Shown here in pieces: positions 36,217 to 44,238 of a DNA stretch of 64,000 bases. Made by a program: the position numbers and the translations under genes. How positions within the stretch are numbered: position 1 is the first letter of the stretch; each line of letters starts with the position of its first letter. This DNA is from an uncultured Aeriscardovia sp. (lineage in GTDB: Bacteria; Actinomycetota; Actinomycetes; Actinomycetales; Bifidobacteriaceae). The notes below the pieces were generated by a model, which was not told the origin of the DNA, did not search any database, and saw only the letters and a program-made list of their open reading frames with translations. The DNA lies in assembly GCA_903789535.1 (NCBI GenBank), contig CAIFES010000002.1, positions 1-64,000 of the forward strand, given 5' to 3'.

Positions 36217-37082
36217 AGCACCGGCACCATCAGGCCGAGCAGACCGAGGCAGGCGACCGCGCACACGAGGCTCGTCTGCCGCTCGTGCGATCGGACGAAG
36301 TCCTGCGGCAGCGAGCCCGGCGCCGCGCAGACGAACCGGATCCCCGCCAGCAGCGCCAGCGCGAACACGAAGATGACCACGACGAACAGCAGCACGATGC
36401 GCGTGGTGCAGGCGGCGAGCATGAGCGGCAGGAAGAGCCAGCCGCCCGCGCACCAGCCGGCAGTGCCCAGCAGCAGGATCGTGCCGAGCGAAAGGATGAG
36501 GCTGGAGCGGTCGCGGCGCAGCATCTCGTAGAGGAAGCCGGCGATGAGCAGCGCGGCGAGCACGCCGAGGCTGACGCGCAGCCACGAGGCGGCGGCGCCC
36601 TCCACCTGCAGACGCAGGGTGTCCGGATCGGCCTTTGCGGGCCCGCCGAACATGGGCCACATCGCCCGGCGCCCGCCCTCATACGCCGTCAGCCTCCCGA
36701 GCGCGATGGCCGGCCAGAGAAGACCGGCGAGCGAGGTGACGGCGCAGAACATGCCCGGGGCATGCAGGATCCGTTCCTGCGAGCGCACGAGCAGCAGGAC
36801 CTGCCAGACGGCGAGCGCGGCGAGGAGGACCGCCATCACGATGATGGCCGCCAGGCCCGTCTGCCACGTATGGGTGAAGACGGCGATGAGCGGCAGGACG
36901 AGCAGCACGGCCAGTTCGAGCAGGCCGATGCCGACCAGCGCGCCGAAGCGCGTGCCGTCGGCGCGTTTGCCGGAAGCGCCCTGTGAGGTCCCTTGCGAAA
37001 CTCCTCGCGAGGCCCCCTGTGAGGCGCGTGCCGGTGAGGACGGGCGTGCTGCCGGGGAGGCCGGCGAATCTGTGCGTGTCAT
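36204..37082 (-). CDS. Polytopic membrane protein of unknown function
   Basis: Not recognised. The 292-residue protein has a Ser/Ala/Gly-rich N-terminal tail with GASRGVSQGTSQGAS repeats (residues 1-40) and about seven or eight hydrophobic segments, for example LLELAVLLVLPLIAVF, LAAIIVMAVLLAALAVWQVL and IVLLFVVVIFVFALALLAGI. No transporter or enzyme motif is visible. AAAGGAG lies about ten bases before the ATG. It is convergent with ppa, and its tail is duplicated. Confidence 0.7.
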   Translation of the reverse strand: MTRTDSPASPAARPSSPARASQGASRGVSQGTSQGASGKRADGTRFGALVGIGLLELAVLLVLPLIAVFTHTWQTGLAAIIVMAVLLAALAVWQVLLLVRSQERILHAPGMFCAVTSLAGLLWPAIALGRLTAYEGGRRAMWPMFGGPAKADPDTLRLQVEGAAASWLRVSLGVLAALLIAGFLYEMLRRDRSSLILSLGTILLLGTAGWCAGGWLFLPLMLAACTTRIVLLFVVVIFVFALALLAGIRFVCAAPGSLPQDFVRSHERQTSLVCAVACLGLLGLMVPVLLVL

Positions 37083-37312
37083 AAAACCCACTCTCCTTTG
37101 AGCCCCTTTGAGGCTGCGGCCGCGGCATATCGGACCGGCACGGCGTACGGCATGATGCCGGCCTGTGCCGGTCCGACCACACCCTGCACCCGCCGCGCCC
37201 GCATCGAGCGCGATCGCGTCAGACTGCTTCCGAGCTTATCGCCTCCCGGCCGCACCGCACACTCCGGGTTGTAATGCACCCGGCGATCACCAGTTTTTTA
37301 CCTATCTGCGTC

Positions 37313-37318
37313 TAAAAT
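37313..37318 (+). promoter_or_regulatory. Candidate -10 box of glnR
   Basis: TAAAAT about 80 bases upstream of the GTG start, in an AT-richer stretch than its surroundings. Confidence 0.4.
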
Positions 37319-37399
37319 GTAAACAGAAACGACACGACGTGTGACACCGGTCATCTGTTCGTGATGAAAAGCGGATGACCCCGACAGAGAGGCACTCCT

Positions 37400-38281
37400 G
37401 TGACTGATATCACGCTGATGACCGCGGCCAAAGACCCCGCGACCGTCCTGCCGGCCCTCGCCGTCCTCTCGCACCGCGTGCGGGTGCTCGCCCCCGTGCC
37501 GGCCTCCGTGCAGAAAATGCCCGAGTACACCATCCTCTTCCTCGACGCGCGCACGGATCTCGCGCGTTCGAAGGCGATGTGCCGCGTGATCCATTCCGCG
37601 CGGCTGTCCATCCCGATCATCCTCATCCTCACCGAGGGCGGCTTCACCGCCATCAACTCCGAATGGGGCGTCTCCGAGCTCATCCTCGCCTCGGCCTCGC
37701 CGGCCGAGGTGGAGGCACGTATCCGGCTGATGAACGAGCGCAGCCTTCGCGGGCTGCTCGCCTCTCCCGGCCAGCACCGCCAGGGCGTGCAGCAGGCGGC
37801 ATCCGCACAGCAGGGCGGCGCAGGATCCGTGCAGGCAGCCTCCGCACGTCAGGCCACTCCCGCGCCCGACCCCGTGTTCACCTCCGGCGACCTGGAGATC
37901 GACGAGCAGGGCTACAGCGTGCGCGTGCGGGGACGCGGGATCCGTCTTGCCTACAAAGAGTTCGAGCTGCTCAACTTCTTCGCCCGTCACCCCGGCCGCG
38001 CCTTCACGCGCAACCAGCTGCTCCAGTCCGTGTGGGGCTACGACTATTACGGCGGTACGCGCACGGTGGATGTGCATGTGCGCCGTCTGCGCGTCAAGCT
38101 CGGCGCACAGGAGTCCGGCATGATCTCCACGGTGCGCAATGTGGGCTACCGCTATGACCCGTTCATCGACGGACGTCGTGCCGACGGCGAGGAGCTGGAG
38201 AAAGCCCGCGCCCAGGCGGCACGCCAGCGCAGCATCACGCCCGACGCGCAGGAGGCGCCCCGTCGCCGCAGCGCGGCGTGA
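37400..38281 (+). CDS. glnR: GlnR-type orphan response regulator
   Basis: An OmpR/PhoB-class regulator that matches actinobacterial GlnR along its length. The N-terminal half (PALAVLSHRVRVLAP, FLDARTDLARSKAMCR, SIPIILILTEGGF) is an atypical receiver that keeps the ARTDL motif but lacks the full acidic phosphorylation pocket. The C-terminal winged helix (LAYKEFELLNFFARHPGR, QLLQSVWGYDYYGGTRTV, VRNVGYRYDP) binds DNA. No sensor kinase gene is adjacent, as is usual. GlnR controls nitrogen assimilation genes in Streptomyces and mycobacteria; this role is inferred. A Gln/Ala/Ser-rich linker of about 50 residues joins the domains. Start is GTG. Confidence 0.85.
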   Translation: MTDITLMTAAKDPATVLPALAVLSHRVRVLAPVPASVQKMPEYTILFLDARTDLARSKAMCRVIHSARLSIPIILILTEGGFTAINSEWGVSELILASASPAEVEARIRLMNERSLRGLLASPGQHRQGVQQAASAQQGGAGSVQAASARQATPAPDPVFTSGDLEIDEQGYSVRVRGRGIRLAYKEFELLNFFARHPGRAFTRNQLLQSVWGYDYYGGTRTVDVHVRRLRVKLGAQESGMISTVRNVGYRYDPFIDGRRADGEELEKARAQAARQRSITPDAQEAPRRRSAA

Positions 38282-38283
38282 GC

Positions 38284-38330
38284 CTCACCGCACGGACTTA
38301 CCGCACAAGCTCACCGCACGGACTTACCGC
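38284..38330. repeat. Duplicated 3' end of nth
   Basis: A 21-bp sequence beginning ctcaccgcacgg and containing the nth stop codon (38310-38330) is repeated exactly at 38284-38304, period 26. Confidence 0.9.
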
Positions 38331-39286
38331 CGGGCGGTCTCCAGCGGTACTCCCCTGCCCTGCGCATGCAGCAGGTCGACGGCGGCCTCGCCGCTCGCCA
38401 CAGGCTTCGTCCCGCGCTTTTTCATGATCTGACATGCGGCAGGGCACGTCGCGTTGAGCGGGCACACCTCGCACTCGGGCTTTTGCGCATGGCAGATCTC
38501 CCGGCCCAGATAGATGAGACGGTGTGACAGATCCGCCCAGCAGGACGGGTCGAAGACGGGCGTCACCTCTTTCTCGATGCGCACCACGTCCGGGTTTTTC
38601 TTATCCCACTCGCTGTGCCAGCGCAGACGCGAGGTGACGCGCCGCACATGCGTGTCGACGGGAAATCCGGGCTTATGGAAGAAATCGCCGAGCACCACGT
38701 TGGCGGTCTTGCGGCCGACCCCGGGCAGGCTCGTCAGATCCTTCATATTTGTGGGAACCTGCCCGTCGAACCGGTCGGCGATATCGGCGGACAGGGCGAT
38801 GATGTACGCTGCCTTGACGTGGAAGAAGCCGATGGAGCGAATGATGGCCTCGACATCCTTCTGATCGGCGCGACCGAGGTCGGCAGGCGTGGGATAACGG
38901 GCGAACAGAGTCGGGGTGACGGTGTTGACGCGCTTGTCCGTCGTCTGCGCGGACAGGACGGTGGCCACCAGCAGCTGCCAGGCGGAGGTGTAGTCGAGCG
39001 TGGTGAGCGAGAGCGGATAGAGCCGCTCGAGCAGGGCATACTCGCCCCTCATACGGCGTGCGCGGGCGCCCGCCGTCTCATGCCAGCGGCCGGCAGACGC
39101 AGGACGGGCCCTGCGCGGCGAGGAGGCGCGGACGGCCGTCGGACCTTCTTTGGCCGATGCTCCCGCTCCTGCTGACGCCCCTGCCTGTGCCGACACCCCT
39201 GCCTGCACCGCCGGGTGCGAAGACAGACCCCGCGCCCCTGCTTCCGGCTCCCCCGATGTGCGGGTGGAACGAACAGACCTGCTCAT
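38324..39286 (-). CDS. nth: Endonuclease III
   Basis: A base-excision DNA glycosylase/AP lyase for oxidised pyrimidines. The helix-hairpin-helix LPGVGRKTANVVL contains the catalytic Lys, FPVDTHVRR the catalytic Asp, and C-x6-C-x2-C-x5-C (CHAQKPECEVCPLNATC) binds the 4Fe-4S cluster. The 320-residue protein has an Ala/Ser/Arg-rich N-terminal extension of about 80 residues before the conserved core. The ATG at 39286 lies seven bases after a TAGCAT box; an ATG at 39295 overlaps that box. It is divergent from the solute-binding protein gene by only 63 bp. Confidence 0.92.
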   Translation of the reverse strand: MSRSVRSTRTSGEPEAGARGLSSHPAVQAGVSAQAGASAGAGASAKEGPTAVRASSPRRARPASAGRWHETAGARARRMRGEYALLERLYPLSLTTLDYTSAWQLLVATVLSAQTTDKRVNTVTPTLFARYPTPADLGRADQKDVEAIIRSIGFFHVKAAYIIALSADIADRFDGQVPTNMKDLTSLPGVGRKTANVVLGDFFHKPGFPVDTHVRRVTSRLRWHSEWDKKNPDVVRIEKEVTPVFDPSCWADLSHRLIYLGREICHAQKPECEVCPLNATCPAACQIMKKRGTKPVASGEAAVDLLHAQGRGVPLETARR

Positions 39287-39293
39287 ACCTCTC

Positions 39294-39342
39294 ATGCTAA
39301 GCCGACGGTGTTCGGCCACGCGACCGGGTGCCTCGGTAAAGT
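39294..39342. promoter_or_regulatory. Divergent pair of leaderless-type promoters
   Basis: TAGCAT on the minus strand (39294-39299) serves nth, and TAAAGT on the plus strand (39337-39342) serves the solute-binding protein gene; each ends seven bases before its ATG. The -35 regions overlap, so the two genes may share regulation. Confidence 0.5.
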
Positions 39343-39349
39343 CGGGGGC

Positions 39350-41119
39350 ATGGCAGATTTCGCAGACACCGACGGGCAGGCACGCATCGCACAGGGCACA
39401 CCGGGCTACGGCGCATCCGGCAGGCACGCCGGGCATGCCGCCCATGCCGGCTCGTCCCGTGATGCGTCCTCCCATGGCTCCCATGGCACGGACAGGCGCA
39501 CCGGCACCCCGCGCCGCGGGTCCGGCCCGCACCGGCCCGCGAGCCCTGCCGGCAGATGGGGTCTGTTCGTCGCCGTGGCTGCGGCGCTGAGCCTCATCAC
39601 CGCGCTCGTCGTGCCGCGTCTGGTGCCATCGGCGCAGACCATGCTCTCCGGGGGCGTCACCCCCACCGGCAGCCTGCGTCTGGGACTGGCCGACGCGCCG
39701 GACGGCCTCGACATCCGCACGCGCACGAACGAGGCCGCCGCCCGCCTCCTCATGCCCAACGTGTATGAGGGGCTGACAGGCCGCGACTCCTCCAACAAGC
39801 CGGTCCCCGCCCTCGCCTCGTCCTGGACCGTCTCCAAGGACGCGAAGACGTATACCTTCCATCTGCGGCAGGCGTCTTTCAGCGACGGATCGGCCTTCTC
39901 GGCCACCGATGTGCTCGACAGCTTCCACACCGCCACCGTCAAGAAGCTTCCCGGCAGCTCCATTTTCTCCGCCATCCGCTCGATGAACGCCCCGGATTCG
40001 CGCACGGTGGTCATCCGCCTGTCCCACCCCGACCCGCAGCTGCTGTGGCACCTGTCGACCGCCCCCGCCGCCGTCTACAGGCAGGGCACGGCCGCGACCG
40101 CGCTCACGAAAGGCAGCCTGCCGGCAGGCACCGGCGCGTTCACCGCCTCCGGTCTGCGTACCCCCTCAAACGGCGGCTGCACCAGCGCGGACGTGACCGC
40201 CTGCCTCACCCTCACCGCGAACACCGGCTGGTGGAAGGGCACGCATGACGCCTCGCCGCGCGTCAAAACGATCAGCGTGCGCTGGTACGCCGACACGGCG
40301 CATCTTGGCAAGGCGCTCTCCTCCGGTGCGGTCCAGGCGGCGGTCGGCCTCGGCCCGGACGAGGAGCCCTCCGTCAACCGCACCAAATACACCGTCACGA
40401 CCGGCCAGAGCACCGCTCAGCTGCTCGTCACGTTCAACTCGAACGACAACTCCCTGCTCTCCGACCGCCTCCTGCGCGAGGCACATACACGCATCCTATC
40501 CACCTCGCTCGCGAAGCAGGCCTACGGCGACCAGGCCGAAGAGAACGCCTGGCCCGTCGCCTCGCTCGACCCGGGCTATCAGAAGAGTGACAGCGATCTG
40601 GGCGATTTCAGCCAGCAGAAGTTCGACTGGCTCATCTCCGTCTACAGCCGGCGCGTCACCATGGCCGTCTCGCCCGAGGTGCCGCAGAAGCTCGTCGACG
40701 CGCTCACCGCGGCCGAGCGGCAGGCGGGCTTCTCCTTCACCGCCACGCGCCTGACCGCGCAGCAATGGAAGGAGCAGGTCACCTCCGCCTCCGCCGACAG
40801 GCCGCTGGGCTACGACATGGCGCTGTGGGTCAAGCATGGCAGCCATGACCTCGGCGACTGGATGACCGGCTCGAACTGGTGGGACTACGATTCCAGCGAC
40901 GCCGACCAGCAGTATAACAAGGCGATCACCGCCTCGAACGACGCCGATTTCGAGGCCGGGCTGCGCCAGGCGGCCAAGACCCTGCTCGACGGGCATCCGG
41001 CCTCCTGGCTGCTGCAGCCCAGGACCATCACCGCCTGGAAGTCGTCGCTCGCGCTGACCGGTCTGCCATCGGCGATGACGGATATCTATCTGCCCCTGTC
41101 CGACGTGCGTCTGGGCTGA
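39350..41119 (+). CDS. Membrane-anchored solute-binding protein (family 5)
   Basis: An ABC-type extracellular solute-binding protein of the peptide/nickel family, 589 residues. After a His/Gly/Ser-rich cytoplasmic tail comes one TM helix near residue 73 (LFVAVAAALSLITALVVP) and then the binding domain: RLLMPNVYEGLTG, PALASSWTVSKDAKTYTFHLRQ and FSATDVLDSF are typical family motifs. There is no lipobox, so it is anchored by an uncleaved helix. No permease or ATPase genes are nearby, so it is an orphan and its substrate is unknown. The start fits a leaderless message. Confidence 0.85.
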   Translation: MADFADTDGQARIAQGTPGYGASGRHAGHAAHAGSSRDASSHGSHGTDRRTGTPRRGSGPHRPASPAGRWGLFVAVAAALSLITALVVPRLVPSAQTMLSGGVTPTGSLRLGLADAPDGLDIRTRTNEAAARLLMPNVYEGLTGRDSSNKPVPALASSWTVSKDAKTYTFHLRQASFSDGSAFSATDVLDSFHTATVKKLPGSSIFSAIRSMNAPDSRTVVIRLSHPDPQLLWHLSTAPAAVYRQGTAATALTKGSLPAGTGAFTASGLRTPSNGGCTSADVTACLTLTANTGWWKGTHDASPRVKTISVRWYADTAHLGKALSSGAVQAAVGLGPDEEPSVNRTKYTVTTGQSTAQLLVTFNSNDNSLLSDRLLREAHTRILSTSLAKQAYGDQAEENAWPVASLDPGYQKSDSDLGDFSQQKFDWLISVYSRRVTMAVSPEVPQKLVDALTAAERQAGFSFTATRLTAQQWKEQVTSASADRPLGYDMALWVKHGSHDLGDWMTGSNWWDYDSSDADQQYNKAITASNDADFEAGLRQAAKTLLDGHPASWLLQPRTITAWKSSLALTGLPSAMTDIYLPLSDVRLG

Positions 41120-41154
41120 AAACGTCATCTGTGCCGTTGAATAAGCTACAAAAT

Positions 41155-44070
41155 ATGGCACAAGACGATAACACCGAGATCATCACGGCCAATCTGGCCC
41201 CGCTGCCGTCCAAGGTCGGGGTCGAGGGCCTTGAGGAGAAGTGGTCCAAGCGCTGGGCCGCGGAAAAGACGTACACGTTCGCAGGCAACAGGCCGCGCGG
41301 CGAGGTGTATTCCATCGACACGCCGCCGCCCACCGCCTCCGGCCACCTGCATGTGGGTCACGTGTTCAGCTACACGCACACGGACATCATCGCCCGCTAC
41401 AAGCGCATGCGCGGCTACGACGTGTTCTACCCGATGGGCTTCGACGACAACGGCCTGCCTACCGAGCGGCGCGTGCAGAACTATTACGGCGTGCGCGTGG
41501 ACACCTCGCTGCCGTACGACCCGGACTTCGAGCCGCCGTTCCACGGCACCGAGGGCAAGAAGATCGAGGCGCGCGACCAGGTGCCGTGCTCGCGCACAAA
41601 CTTCATCGAGCTGTGCGAGCAGCTTTCCGCCGAGGACGAGAAGCAGTTCAGGAACCTGTTCACCCGCCTCGGGCTGTCGGTGGACTGGGCGCACTCCTAC
41701 CACACCATCGGCGAGCGCGAGCGCACCGTGGCGCAGAAGGCGTTCCTGCGCAACCTCGGCCGCGGCGAGGTGTACCAGAAGCAGGCGCCGGGCCTGTGGG
41801 ACGTCACCTTCCAGACGGCCGTCGCCCAGGCGGAGCTGGAGAGCCGCCAGTACCCGGGCAAGTACCACAAGCTCGCCTTCCACAAGGCGGACGGCTCGGG
41901 CGACGTGTATATCGAGACGACCCGCCCCGAGCTGCTGCCCGCGTGCGTGGCCGTCATCGTCAATCCGGAGGATGAGCGCTACAACGACCTCATCGGCACC
42001 GAGCTCATCACCCCGCTCTTCGGCGTGCGCGTGAAAGTGTACGGCCATGAGAAGGCCGAGATGGACAAGGGCACCGGCGCGGTGATGTGCTGCACATTCG
42101 GCGACACCACCGACGTGGAGTGGTGGCGCGAGCTGCATCTGGCAACGCGCCCGATCATCCTGCGCAACGGGCGCATCACCGAGGAGGTGCCCGAGTGGAT
42201 CACCACCGACGAGGGCCGGCGCGTGTTCAAGGAAATGGGCTGGAAGACCACCTTCTCCGCCCGCACAATCGTGGCCGACGAGCTGAAGAAGTCCGGCGAG
42301 CTGATCGGCGAGCCGCGCCCGACCATGCGTATGACGAACTTCTATGAGAAGGGCGACAAGCCGCTCGAGATCATCACCTCGCGCCAGTGGTACCTGCGCA
42401 ACGGCGGCACCGACCAGGACCTGCGGCAGCAGCTGCTCGAGCGCGGAAAGCAGCTGAGGTTCCACCCGGACTTCATGCGCCAGCGCTACGACAACTGGGT
42501 CGAGGGCCTCAACACCGACTGGCTCATCTCCCGCCAGCGCTTCTTCGGCGTGCCGTTCCCGCTGTGGTACCCCGTCAAGGCCAACGGCGAGACCGATTTC
42601 GACCATCCGATCACCCCGGACGAGGACGAGCTGCCGATCGACCCGACCACCGACACGCCCGCCGGCTATGAGGCGGGCCAGCGCGACAAGCCCAACGGCT
42701 TCACCGCCGAGAAGGACGTGATGGACACGTGGGCGACCAGCTCACTCACCCCGCAGATCGTCACCCACTGGGGCGAGGACGACGGCCTGTACGAGCGCAC
42801 CTTCCCGATGGACCTGCGCCCGCAGGGCCAGGACATCATCCGCACCTGGCTGTTCTCCACCATCGTCCGCTCGCACCTTGAGTCGGACACGCTGCCGTGG
42901 AGCGATACCACGCTCTCGGGCTGGATCCTCGACCCGGACCACAAGAAGATGAGCAAGTCCAAGGGCAACGTGGTCGTGCCCAACGAGCCGATCGACAAGT
43001 TCGGCGCCGACGCGGTGCGCTACTGGGCCGCCAGCGCAAGGCTCGGTATGGACGCCACCTACGACACCGGCCAGATGAAGATCGGCCGGCGCCTCGACAT
43101 CAAGATCCTCAACGCCGCCAAGTTCGTCCTGGCGATCGGCCGCGAGGATGAGAACCACGAGGTGACGCAGGGCGCCCACGCCAGCTGGTCGACGCACAAC
43201 ATCACCCGCCCGCTCGATCGCGCCGTCATGTCACGGCTCGCGGACGTGGTGCGCGACGCCACCAGCGCGCTCGACGACTACGAGCACGCCAAGGCGCTGC
43301 GCATCATCGAGTCGGCGTTCTGGTCGTTCTGCGACAACTACCTCGAGCTCGTCAAGAACCGCGCCTACGGCACGCCGGACGCCTCCGACGCCGACAAGGC
43401 CGGCACACTCTCGGCGCGCACCACGCTCGGGCTGACGATGGACTGCTTCCTGCGCCTGCTCGCGCCATACATGCCGTACGCCACCGAGGAGGCATGGGGC
43501 TGGATGCATGAGGGCGAGGGCTCCGTGCACCGCGCCCCGTGGCCGAAGGCGAGCTTCTACCGCGCCGCAGCGCTCAAGGTGCCGGCCGAGATCCTCGACC
43601 AGGCCAGCCAGGCGCTCGCCTCCCTGCGCAAGGCGAAGAGCGAGGCCAAGGTCTCAATGAAGACGCCGATCCTCAACGTCACCTTCGCCGGCATCGGCAG
43701 CGCGCTCGACCAGATGCGCGAGGCGATGACCGACGTGCTCGAAGCCGGACGCGTCAGCGGCGAGGTCAGCTTCCGCGAGCTCACCCTCGACGACATCCGC
43801 AAGAAGCTCATCGACCAGGCCGTCAGCAACGAGACGGAGCGCCAGAAGCGCATCGCCGAGAAGCAGGCGAAGAAGGCCGAGGGCAAAAAGCCGCTCTCCC
43901 CCGAGCAGGCACGCAAGAAGGCCGAGGCGCTCACCAAGCGGCGTCTCGCGGCCATCGAGCAAGCACGCAAGAAGGCCGAGGAGGAGGCCGAACAGCTCGG
44001 CAAGGGCGAGGGCGGCACAGAAATCCCGATCCTGGCCGAGGACACGCACCTCGACGAGAACGGCGACTGA
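41155..44070 (+). CDS. valS: Valyl-tRNA synthetase
   Basis: A class I synthetase, 971 residues. PPPTASGHLHVGHVFSYTHT carries the HIGH-type motif, KKMSKSKGNVV is the KMSKS motif, and an editing domain lies between (TTRPELLPACVAVIV). The C-terminus is a Lys/Ala/Glu-rich coiled coil (EKQAKKAEGKK ... ARKKAEEEAEQ). The ATG at 41155 has no SD; TAAGCT ends seven bases upstream. A GTG at 41131 is an alternative. Two strong hairpins follow. Confidence 0.94.
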   Translation: MAQDDNTEIITANLAPLPSKVGVEGLEEKWSKRWAAEKTYTFAGNRPRGEVYSIDTPPPTASGHLHVGHVFSYTHTDIIARYKRMRGYDVFYPMGFDDNGLPTERRVQNYYGVRVDTSLPYDPDFEPPFHGTEGKKIEARDQVPCSRTNFIELCEQLSAEDEKQFRNLFTRLGLSVDWAHSYHTIGERERTVAQKAFLRNLGRGEVYQKQAPGLWDVTFQTAVAQAELESRQYPGKYHKLAFHKADGSGDVYIETTRPELLPACVAVIVNPEDERYNDLIGTELITPLFGVRVKVYGHEKAEMDKGTGAVMCCTFGDTTDVEWWRELHLATRPIILRNGRITEEVPEWITTDEGRRVFKEMGWKTTFSARTIVADELKKSGELIGEPRPTMRMTNFYEKGDKPLEIITSRQWYLRNGGTDQDLRQQLLERGKQLRFHPDFMRQRYDNWVEGLNTDWLISRQRFFGVPFPLWYPVKANGETDFDHPITPDEDELPIDPTTDTPAGYEAGQRDKPNGFTAEKDVMDTWATSSLTPQIVTHWGEDDGLYERTFPMDLRPQGQDIIRTWLFSTIVRSHLESDTLPWSDTTLSGWILDPDHKKMSKSKGNVVVPNEPIDKFGADAVRYWAASARLGMDATYDTGQMKIGRRLDIKILNAAKFVLAIGREDENHEVTQGAHASWSTHNITRPLDRAVMSRLADVVRDATSALDDYEHAKALRIIESAFWSFCDNYLELVKNRAYGTPDASDADKAGTLSARTTLGLTMDCFLRLLAPYMPYATEEAWGWMHEGEGSVHRAPWPKASFYRAAALKVPAEILDQASQALASLRKAKSEAKVSMKTPILNVTFAGIGSALDQMREAMTDVLEAGRVSGEVSFRELTLDDIRKKLIDQAVSNETERQKRIAEKQAKKAEGKKPLSPEQARKKAEALTKRRLAAIEQARKKAEEEAEQLGKGEGGTEIPILAEDTHLDENGD

Positions 44071-44118
44071 GCACCTGCAGGTGTCCACCTGCAGGTGAAC
44101 TCCTGCGAGTGGACACGC

Positions 44119-44147
44119 CACGCCGCGCTGTCTGCCACAGCGCGGCG
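44119..44147 (+). other. GC-rich hairpin after valS
   Basis: cgccgcgctgt pairs with acagcgcggcg. Upstream of it the palindrome cacctgcaggtg occurs twice in a row (44074-44098). There is no T run, so it may act together with the next hairpin. Confidence 0.5.
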
Positions 44148-44161
44148 CAGGTATGATGATG

Positions 44162-44203
44162 AGTGAGGGATTTGTTCAATGGGGAGCGGTCCCTCACTTA
44201 ATT
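44162..44203 (+). terminator. Terminator of valS
   Basis: agtgaggga pairs with tccctcact across a 19-base loop, followed by a T-rich tract (taattttt). Confidence 0.8.
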
Positions 44204-44238
44204 TTTGATTGTTTAATTTTCTCTTATGTCCCGTACCG

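Noticed and set aside
41131-41154. GTG start for valS at 41131
   Set aside because: It has no SD and adds eight non-conserved residues; TAAGCT seven bases before the ATG at 41155 favours the later start.
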